Assembly (NCBI GenBank): GCA_020353135.1
Contig: CP070688.1
Location: forward strand, 2,574,833-2,580,114
DNA length: 5,282 nucleotides
Reading direction: 5' to 3'
From: Chloroflexota bacterium
GTDB taxonomy: Bacteria; Chloroflexota; Anaerolineae; Promineifilales; Promineifilaceae
Shown in pieces: positions 1 through 4,704 of the stretch; the stretch's first letter is position 1, and the number at the start of each line of letters is the position of its first letter. The position numbers and the translations under genes were made by a program. The notes under the pieces are model-generated. The model was not told the DNA's origin and did not search any database. It worked only from the letters and a program-made list of their open reading frames with translations.

Positions 1-2
1 AG

Positions 3-185
3 GACCTGGTCCAAAAAGGGGTGGGGTGGGCGCTGAAAGACAATCTGCGCGGCGACCATGACAAGGTGCTGGCCTACGTGAAGGAGCTTCGGCGCCAGGG
101 CGTGCCCTCGACCATCACCCTGTACGCCATCCGCGACCTGAAAGGGGAGGAGCGGCAGGCGGTGCTGGCCATCAAGAAGCAATAG
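3..185 (+). CDS. DNA alkylation repair protein, AlkD-like HEAT-repeat family (C-terminal part, 5' end outside window)
   Basis: The reading frame is open from the left edge and ends at TAG 183-185, leaving the last 60 residues. They begin D-L-V-Q-K-G-V-G-W-A-L-K, the 'VQK.(I/V)GWAL(R/K)' helix typical of the last repeats of the DNA alkylation repair family (PF08713). A second helix (VLAYVKELRRQG) and a basic tail ending AIKKQ follow. Proteins of this family are cytoplasmic all-helical HEAT-like solenoids; characterised members such as AlkD remove N3- and N7-alkylated purines by base excision. The residues that contact the lesion lie upstream of the window, so activity cannot be judged. The assignment rests on this one C-terminal motif; another HEAT-repeat protein is the main alternative. 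Confidence 0.68.
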   Translation, partial: DLVQKGVGWALKDNLRGDHDKVLAYVKELRRQGVPSTITLYAIRDLKGEERQAVLAIKKQ

Positions 186-203
186 CCGGGCCGCCCGCCC
201 GGC
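185..203 (+). terminator. GC-rich hairpin at the end of the AlkD-like gene, possible terminator
   Basis: GCCGGGC (185-191) pairs perfectly with GCCCGGC (197-203) around a five-base loop, starting on the last base of the stop codon. There is no T-run after it, so it is not a classical intrinsic terminator. It may protect the 3' end of the transcript or contribute to termination. Confidence 0.35.
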
Positions 204-234
204 CGTCGATCCTGAATAGCTTGGTGGGTAGGTG

Positions 235-382
235 GTGGAATTGTTGTCTCATGCCAACTACTATGCGAAGTTTGGGATGCCAGGCGCGAAGTGCCGTAGA
301 GGCCCACTATGATCTGATGCAATCGGCCGATCATTTTGTGACGCTGTACCAGTTACTGCGCGATAATAAGATCCGGCGATGA
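235..382 (+). pseudogene. Decayed C-terminal stub of a GT4-type glycosyltransferase, frameshifted
   Basis: Two adjacent frames together give the usual end of a GT4 (glycosyltransferase group 1) protein. From 235 one frame reads V-E-L-L-S-H-A-N-Y-Y-A-K-F-G-M-P-G-A-K, matching the 'LL.d......lG..a+' helix. From about 290 the next frame reads S-A-V-E-A-H-Y-D-L-M-Q-S-A-D-H-F-V-T-L-Y and then QLLRDNKIRR, matching 'a+..VE.hYd....a..l..lY..ll'. It ends at TGA 380-382. The switch is equivalent to one extra base around 289-298. Upstream of 235 the first frame meets stops at 229-231 and 217-219, and nothing of the catalytic domain is present, so this is a remnant of about 50 codons and not a working gene. 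An intact small ORF of 43 codons from ATG 251 also ends at 382 and is the alternative reading. It has no clear ribosome binding site. The assignment is by family pattern only. Confidence 0.42.
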
Positions 383-385
383 AGC

Positions 386-1603
386 GTGATACCATTGGGA
401 CCCATGAACGAAACTAAAATCCCGGCTGGCGACCGGGCGATCAATATCCTGCTCGGGCTCATTCTGGCCGGCGTGGCGCTGCGGGCCTTGACCTCGCTTT
501 TCCCCTCGGAGGATCCTTATCGTTGGGCTGCCCTGGGCCTGACGGCCCTCTTCAGCGTATTGCTGGGTCTTTCGTTTTTGCCGGGCTTTTTTCAACGGAT
601 CAATCCCCATCTCTATTTCATCCTGCAATCGGCTTTGACCCTGGTCCTGCTGTCCTTGCCGCCCCATCTGGACTACTATGCCGTGTTCTTTGGCATCTTG
701 AGCGTGCAGGCCATGGGCGCGTTTCCCCGGCAAACGGCTTTTAGATGGATCGCCGCCTTCGGCCTGGCCACTGGCATCGTCCTGATATGGGGCCTGGGCT
801 GGTCGGAAGGCTTGCCGCTGACGATCCTGTACATCGTTCTGTACTTCGTCCTGGCTTTTTTCGTGGTATTGAAGGATCGGGCTCAGAGCGCCCAGCGAGA
901 AAGCCAGCGCCTGCTCGACGAACTGAGCAAGGCCCACGAAAAGCTACAGGAGCACGCGGCCGAGATCGAAGAATTGGCGGTGATGAAGGAGCGCAATCGC
1001 CTGGCTCGCGATTTGCACGATTCGGTGACCCAGTCCTTGTACAGTCTCACGCTCTTCACCCAGGCCGCTCGCGAACGGGCCAAAGCCGGCGATCTGGCCC
1101 AAACGGAACGCAGCCTGGCGCGGATCGCCGACGCGGCCGGGCAATCGTTGAAAGAGATGCGTTTGTTAGTGTACGAGCTACGGCCGATGGCCTTGGAAGA
1201 TGAAAGCCTGGTCGAGGCTTTACGGAGCCGGCTCGACCAAGTGGAGCGACGTTCGGGCGTGCAAACGCGCCTGGAGGTCGAGGCGGACGGCGATCTACGG
1301 CTACCTGAAACCGTCGAAGATGAGCTGTATCATATCGGCCAGGAAGCCCTGAATAACGCGCTGAAACATGCCCATGCTTCGTCGGTCGCCGTTCGAATCT
1401 GCCAGCCGGCCGGCAGCGAACAGTTGACGTTCGAAGTCTCTGACGATGGGGACGGCTTTGACGTGGATGCCCTTGACCAGGGTGGGGGGCTGGGCTTATT
1501 GAGCATTGGCGAGAGGGTTGAAAACATGAATGGCGAACTGGAATTGGAATCGGCCGCCGGGCAGGGGACCACGGTGCGGGTAAAAGTGGCGGTGCGGCCG
1601 TGA
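386..1603 (+). CDS. Membrane-bound histidine kinase, NarL/DesK type (HisKA_3 + HATPase_c)
   Basis: Sensor kinase of 405 residues that autophosphorylates on His and passes the phosphate to the regulator encoded directly downstream. Residues about 18-161 form five to six hydrophobic segments (near 18-38, 48-65, 76-92, 96-113, 119-138, 143-161) joined by short loops, so there is no large periplasmic sensor. A coiled-coil linker (about 163-200) leads to the dimerisation domain, with R-D-L-H-D-S-V-T-Q at 208-216: His211 is the phosphoacceptor, and the H-D-x-x-x-Q pattern of HisKA_3 also supports phosphatase activity. The ATPase domain shows the N box (E320-A-L-N-N-A-L-K-H-A), the G1 box (D353-D-G-D-G-F) and the G2 box (G366-G-G-L-G-L). 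The start is uncertain: GTG 386 gives the longest frame, while ATG 404 is equally plausible and removes six residues. Neither has a good Shine-Dalgarno sequence. The arrangement resembles DesK-like kinases that sense membrane state, but the actual signal is unknown. Confidence 0.93.
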   Translation: MIPLGPMNETKIPAGDRAINILLGLILAGVALRALTSLFPSEDPYRWAALGLTALFSVLLGLSFLPGFFQRINPHLYFILQSALTLVLLSLPPHLDYYAVFFGILSVQAMGAFPRQTAFRWIAAFGLATGIVLIWGLGWSEGLPLTILYIVLYFVLAFFVVLKDRAQSAQRESQRLLDELSKAHEKLQEHAAEIEELAVMKERNRLARDLHDSVTQSLYSLTLFTQAARERAKAGDLAQTERSLARIADAAGQSLKEMRLLVYELRPMALEDESLVEALRSRLDQVERRSGVQTRLEVEADGDLRLPETVEDELYHIGQEALNNALKHAHASSVAVRICQPAGSEQLTFEVSDDGDGFDVDALDQGGGLGLLSIGERVENMNGELELESAAGQGTTVRVKVAVRP

Positions 1604-2271
1604 GCGAGACGATCCAGATCTTGATCGCCGACGATCACGCCATCGTACGTGAAGGGATGCAGCACCTGATCGCCGCCCGGCCGGACATGGAGATAATAGG
1701 CGAAGCCGAAGACGGGGCCCAAGCTGTTCAAATGGCCGGCGACCTCAATGCGGACGTGATCCTGCTGGACCTGATGATGCCGCGCATGGACGGCATCACG
1801 GCCATCAAGGCCATCAAGCGCGACGACCCCGAAGCACGTATCCTGGTGCTGACCAGTTTCGCCGAAGAGAGCAAGGTGTTCGCGGCCATCAAGGCCGGCG
1901 CCCTGGGGTATTTGCTCAAGGATTCGTCGCCCCAGGAGCTGATCCAGGCCATCCAGGCCGTGCATCGCGGCGATTCGTCGCTGCACCCGACCATCGCCCG
2001 CATGCTGATCCAGGAGATCAATCAGCCGCCGGAGCTGCCGCCGACGGCCGATCCGCTCACCGAGCGCGAGGTGGAGATCTTGAAGCTGGTGGCCCAGGGT
2101 TTAACCAACCAGGAAATCGCCGAGCAATTGTCCATCAGCCCGCGCACCGTGGGCGCTCACGTCGGCCATATCCTGGACAAGCTGCACCTGGCCAATCGCA
2201 CCCAGGCGGCCTTGTACGCGCTGCGGGAAGGTTTAGCAAGCCTGGATGAAGAGGGAGGGGACGCGGATTGA
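1600..2271 (+). CDS. Response regulator, NarL/LuxR family (receiver + HTH), partner of the upstream kinase
   Basis: DNA-binding regulator of 223 residues, the normal length for the NarL family. The receiver domain (about 5-120) has the acidic pair D11-D12, phosphoacceptor D57 in L-L-D-L-M-M-P, switch residue T85 and conserved K107 in Y-L-L-K-D. A proline-rich linker (about 143-152) leads to a LuxR-type helix-turn-helix (about 153-212), with L-T-E-R-E-V-E-I-L at 153-161 and the recognition region S-P-R-T-V-G-A-H-V at 180-188. All phosphorylation residues are intact. GTG 1600 is the start: it overlaps the kinase stop in GTGA (1600-1603), and no strong Shine-Dalgarno precedes it, so translation is probably coupled to the kinase. 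Phosphorylated regulators of this family dimerise and activate or repress promoters. Its target genes are not visible here, and autoregulation is possible but no operator could be identified. Confidence 0.95.
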   Translation: MSETIQILIADDHAIVREGMQHLIAARPDMEIIGEAEDGAQAVQMAGDLNADVILLDLMMPRMDGITAIKAIKRDDPEARILVLTSFAEESKVFAAIKAGALGYLLKDSSPQELIQAIQAVHRGDSSLHPTIARMLIQEINQPPELPPTADPLTEREVEILKLVAQGLTNQEIAEQLSISPRTVGAHVGHILDKLHLANRTQAALYALREGLASLDEEGGDAD

Positions 2272-2350
2272 CGCGGGATGAAAAGGGATGGTATTTAGAT
2301 TTGAGTTTCGGCGTGGTATGTGAGCTTTTGTTCGCAACTGTTCTCCACCT

Positions 2351-2355
2351 GGAGG
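2351..2355 (+). promoter_or_regulatory. Shine-Dalgarno of the lipocalin-like gene
   Basis: GGAGG five bases before ATG 2361 fixes this start. It is preferred over a TTG at 2268, which would overlap the regulator stop and add 31 residues that do not belong to the domain. Confidence 0.7.
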
Positions 2356-2360
2356 GTTTC

Positions 2361-2804
2361 ATGAAAAGCAGTCGCTTGATCGGAACTTATACTTTGGTCT
2401 CCTGGGAAAACCGGCATGAATCAGGAAAGATAACCTATCCATTAGGGCCCGATGCGCAGGGAGTTATTAGCTATTCGCCAGATGGATATGTGTTTGTACA
2501 TGTCATGGCAAAAGACCGCAAACATCATTCGGTAGGTGACCTGTTCGGTGGTGAAATATCTGAGATTAAAAGCAGCGCTACATCACATATTTCATATTGC
2601 GGGACATTCGAGGCAACAGACAATGAAGTAGTCCACCATGTAACCATTTCGTCTTTTCCGAATTGGGTGCCTTCAGAACAAAGACGTAATTGGGAATTCA
2701 AAAGCGGTCACCTGTTATTAAGTGCCCAGGGACTACAAGTGGGAAATGAAAGAGTTGGCGCATATTTAATTTGGCAGCGAGCAACGCCCCAGGATGACAT
2801 TTAG
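2361..2804 (+). CDS. Lipocalin-like domain protein
   Basis: Small soluble protein of 147 residues with no signal peptide or membrane segment. It starts directly with the family signature: L-I-G-T-Y-T-L-V-S-W-E at 6-16, then P-L-G-P-D-A-Q-G-V-I-S-Y-S-P-D-G-Y at 27-43. In the second half it has H-H-V-T-I-S-S-F-P-N-W followed by E-Q-R-R, and the final strand pattern L-L-L-S. These fit the lipocalin-like family PF13924, small beta-barrel proteins found alone or beside biosynthetic and regulatory genes; no general biochemical role is established and the ligand is unknown. The whole length of the family is present. Bases 2521-2580 are about 43% GC against about 62% for 1741-1800 in the regulator, with more A/T-ending codons, suggesting a separate and possibly recent origin. 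The gap of 89 bases to the regulator allows either co-transcription or its own promoter; I could not identify convincing -35/-10 boxes. A longer form starting at TTG 2268, translationally coupled to the regulator, is possible but less likely. Confidence 0.85.
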   Translation: MKSSRLIGTYTLVSWENRHESGKITYPLGPDAQGVISYSPDGYVFVHVMAKDRKHHSVGDLFGGEISEIKSSATSHISYCGTFEATDNEVVHHVTISSFPNWVPSEQRRNWEFKSGHLLLSAQGLQVGNERVGAYLIWQRATPQDDI

Positions 2805-2916
2805 CAAGCACAGACGGCTGGACAGAGCGCCCGTACAGGTACGGTGGAGTTTTTTGCCGCCGGCCTGACAACGGTGCGGGCCAGCTCCCCCAGCCACTAG
2901 GTAAATTTACGTATAC

Positions 2917-2943
2917 GGACCGCTAGAAAGCGGTCTTTTTTTT
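2917..2943 (+). terminator. Rho-independent terminator
   Basis: GACCGCT (2918-2924) pairs perfectly with AGCGGTC (2929-2935) around the loop AGAA, extended by a G-T pair (2917/2936). Eight T's (2936-2943) follow at once. It should end transcription from the kinase/regulator/lipocalin side and separates it from the acyltransferase gene. Confidence 0.92.
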
Positions 2944-3052
2944 ATGGCAGAAGCGGCCTTCTTGCCGATGTGCTGGCGGCCGGCATCTGCCACAATGAGA
3001 GCATGAAGTCCGTAGCGCCAAACGATTCGACACGAATTTCCCAGTTTGCGGA

Positions 3053-3069
3053 TCAAGCTGGAAGCTTGA
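3053..3069 (+). repeat. Perfect inverted repeat upstream of the receiver-acyltransferase gene
   Basis: TCAAGCT (3053-3059) and AGCTTGA (3063-3069) are exact inverted copies separated by GGA. The dyad ends six bases before the Shine-Dalgarno at 3076. It could be a protein-binding operator half-site pair or a small hairpin in the mRNA leader. The three-base loop is tight but possible. No regulator is assigned. Confidence 0.4.
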
Positions 3070-3075
3070 AGTACG

Positions 3076-3083
3076 AAGGAGGT
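3076..3083 (+). promoter_or_regulatory. Strong Shine-Dalgarno deciding the start at 3090
   Basis: AAGGAGGT is a full-length anti-16S complement placed six bases before ATG 3090. The frame is open further upstream to a GTG at 2970 and an ATG at 3003, but those lack a good site and the added residues look non-domain. Confidence 0.88.
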
Positions 3084-3089
3084 CTCTTC

Positions 3090-4622
3090 ATGAAGACGAA
3101 CGAGGTTTTGATTGTGGCCAGGCCAGGTTTAGTGCGAGATGGATTGGTGGACATGGTTTCGGCCATTTCTGGTCTAGAGAGCCTGGAACCGGCGGCCGAT
3201 GGCCCGGCGGCCGTAACCAGGCTCGGTTACCATCGCCAGGCCCTGGTCCTGCTGGATGCCAGCCTGCCAGAAGATGAAGCGCTGGTCGCCTGGCTGGAAA
3301 TCAAGGGCCGCTACCCGGACGTTCGCGGTATGGCCATCGCGGGAGGCGCCCGGCAGCAGAAAGTACTGCTCGAGGCTGGCGTTCAGACCGTATTCCTGGA
3401 AGGCGTCTCGCCGGCCGACCTGGCGCAAGACATCAAGGCTACTGCAAACCGGCCGGAGGACAAAGGCAAATCCGGCCGGTTGCACTACCTCGACTGGCTG
3501 CGAGTGCTGGCCATCTTGATCGTCTTCCTGTTTCACGCCGTGCACCCTTTTGACATCGCCGACTGGCACATCAAGAATGGCGACCAGAGCCTGGCCGTCA
3601 CCGCCTTCCTGGCCTTTTTCTTCCCCTGGGGTATGCCTTTCTTCTTCACGCTGGCCGGGGCCGGTAGCTGGTTTGCCTTGCAGCGCAGGACGGCCGGCCA
3701 ATTCGCGGCCGAGCGCTTCGGCCGGCTGCTCATCCCCTTCGTCTTGGGCGCCGCACTGCTGACGCCGCTGCAGCGCTTCTTCGAATGGCGGCACCGGCAT
3801 CCTGGCGAGCCTTTACCTGGTGTAATGACGACGTTATTCGATCTGGAGGAAGTGACTTTTGGCCCCAAGATCTTCGGCTGGGCCGGTTTTCACCTGTGGT
3901 TCCTGGGTTTCCTGTTCGCCTTCTCGCTGCTGGCCCTGCCGCTTTTTATGTGGCTGAAGGGCGAGGGCGGCGGCCGTTTTCTGGACAGGGTCGCCCGGTT
4001 GACCTCCGGCCGGGGCGGTTTGCTGCTGTTCCTGGTCCCTTTGCTCTTCATCCAGTTGACCATTCGGCCGCTCTTTCCGGCCGAGCACGATTGGGCCGAC
4101 TTCACGGTCCAGATGGCCTTCTTCATCCTGGGCTTCGTCTTGTTCGCCGACCAGCGCTTCCAGCGCGCGATCCGGCGCGACGGCCGGCCGATGCTGGTGG
4201 GCGCCGCCATTACCTCGCTGGCCATCCTGGCCGTCCTGGCCCTGGGCGATCCACTGACCTGGCTGGAATCGCCGGACATGCCCCACTTCTACTTCATCTG
4301 GGCGCTGGTGAGTATCAACGCCTGGCTGTGGACGGTGGCGGTCCTGGCTATCGGCCGTCGTTACCTGAACTTCGACCATCGCTGGCAGCGGGCTGGCCGG
4401 CAGGTAATCGTGCCCTTCTTCGCCTTGCACCAGCCGGTGATCGTGGTCATCGCCTTCTACGTCGTCCAGATGAACGCCGGCATTCCGCTGAAATTGCCCC
4501 TGGTCGTCGTGAGCGCCTTCCTGGTTTCGCTGGGTTTGGTGGTGACGCTCAGCCGGCTGCCCCATTGGCGGTCCGTTATTACCCGTCGCTTTACGGCGCC
4601 GGCGCCGGAGATGGCCCAATAG
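3090..4622 (+). CDS. Fusion of a degenerate receiver-like domain with a membrane acyltransferase (acyltransferase-3 family)
   Basis: Protein of 510 residues. Residues 1-120 have the shape of a NarL-type receiver: beta strand V-L-I-V, helix 'GLVRDGLVDMV', strand A-L-V-L-L-D56 at the phosphoacceptor position, then L-P, and a late 'LEAGV..VFLEG.SP.DLA..I' stretch. The acidic pair is replaced by A10-R11-P12, the switch Thr/Ser by A82-I-A84, and the conserved Lys by Glu104 (F-L-E-G), so normal Mg-dependent phosphorylation is unlikely. A short hydrophilic linker (121-130) leads to the acyltransferase-3 domain (PF01757), starting L-H-Y-L-D-W-L-R-V-L-A at 131-141, with conserved H149, the R209-F-x-R-L-L-x-P216 motif, H-L-W-F-L-G at 268-273 and a late F-A-L-H447. 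It spans roughly ten membrane helices. The family moves acyl groups onto sugars or other envelope molecules; the substrate here cannot be read. The N-terminal domain should be cytoplasmic. The gene follows a terminator, so it is probably its own transcription unit. Confidence 0.88.
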   Translation: MKTNEVLIVARPGLVRDGLVDMVSAISGLESLEPAADGPAAVTRLGYHRQALVLLDASLPEDEALVAWLEIKGRYPDVRGMAIAGGARQQKVLLEAGVQTVFLEGVSPADLAQDIKATANRPEDKGKSGRLHYLDWLRVLAILIVFLFHAVHPFDIADWHIKNGDQSLAVTAFLAFFFPWGMPFFFTLAGAGSWFALQRRTAGQFAAERFGRLLIPFVLGAALLTPLQRFFEWRHRHPGEPLPGVMTTLFDLEEVTFGPKIFGWAGFHLWFLGFLFAFSLLALPLFMWLKGEGGGRFLDRVARLTSGRGGLLLFLVPLLFIQLTIRPLFPAEHDWADFTVQMAFFILGFVLFADQRFQRAIRRDGRPMLVGAAITSLAILAVLALGDPLTWLESPDMPHFYFIWALVSINAWLWTVAVLAIGRRYLNFDHRWQRAGRQVIVPFFALHQPVIVVIAFYVVQMNAGIPLKLPLVVVSAFLVSLGLVVTLSRLPHWRSVITRRFTAPAPEMAQ

Positions 4623-4627
4623 AGGAG

Positions 4628-4649
4628 CCTGGCATTCTCAAATGCCGGG
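4628..4649 (+). repeat. Hairpin after the acyltransferase gene
   Basis: CCTGGCATT (4628-4636) pairs with AATGCCGGG (4641-4649) over nine base pairs, one of them G-T, with loop CTCA. No T-run follows. It begins six bases after the stop codon and is probably a 3' end-stabilising or partial termination structure. Confidence 0.45.
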
Positions 4650-4659
4650 CGGGCCGTAT

Positions 4660-4683
4660 CTGAGGATGCGCCCTCCTCAGTTT
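4660..4683 (+). terminator. Second hairpin with short T-run, weak terminator candidate
   Basis: CTGAGGA (4660-4666) pairs perfectly with TCCTCAG (4674-4680) around seven bases, followed by only three T's. It lies just before the Shine-Dalgarno of the next gene, so it may attenuate rather than fully stop transcription into the serine hydrolase gene. Confidence 0.4.
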
Positions 4684-4692
4684 AGAAACCTT

Positions 4693-4697
4693 GGAGG
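4693..4697 (+). promoter_or_regulatory. Shine-Dalgarno of the serine hydrolase gene
   Basis: GGAGG lies seven bases before ATG 4705. An ATG at 4699 is in the same frame but only one base from this site, so 4705 is chosen as the start. Confidence 0.7.
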
Positions 4698-4704
4698 TAT
4701 GGTG

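Larger units (their letters stand above)
2805..3089 (+). other. Intergenic region without a supported gene
   Basis: About 285 bases between the lipocalin-like gene and the acyltransferase. It holds a weak five-base-pair hairpin (CCGTA 2831-2835 with TACGG 2840-2844) with six T's beginning five bases later, a perfect ten-base palindrome GTAAATTTAC (2901-2910) next to the palindrome GTATAC (2911-2916), a strong intrinsic terminator (2917-2943), a perfect dyad (3053-3069) and the next gene's ribosome binding site. No promoter with good boxes and spacing was recognised, although one should lie between 2944 and about 3070. Confidence 0.7.

Noticed and set aside
336..367. Possible promoter before the kinase (TTGTGA 336-341, GATAAT 362-367)
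   Set aside because: The spacing is 20 bases, longer than usual, and the -35 match is modest. It also lies inside the glycosyltransferase remnant, so it is not listed as a feature.
353..937. Long reverse-strand frame (194 codons) opposite the kinase
   Set aside because: It lies antisense to clear membrane-helix coding sequence, its translation is low-complexity Q/R/G-rich, and it shows no domain. It is a shadow frame.
2831..2855. Hairpin CCGTA/TACGG followed by T6, as a terminator for the lipocalin-like gene
   Set aside because: The stem has only five pairs, and five other bases separate it from the T-run. The strong terminator at 2917-2943 already serves this role.
2845..2901. Short forward frame from GTG 2845 ending at TAG near 2900
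   Set aside because: It has under 20 codons, no ribosome binding site and no recognisable similarity.
2970..3089. N-terminal extension of the acyltransferase to GTG 2970
   Set aside because: The full Shine-Dalgarno at 3076-3083 fits ATG 3090 exactly, and the extension contains no domain-like sequence.
3785..4663. Forward frame of 292 codons inside the acyltransferase
   Set aside because: The frame overlaps a well-supported membrane enzyme. Its product is Pro/Arg/Gly-rich without motifs, as expected from GC-rich off-frame reading.
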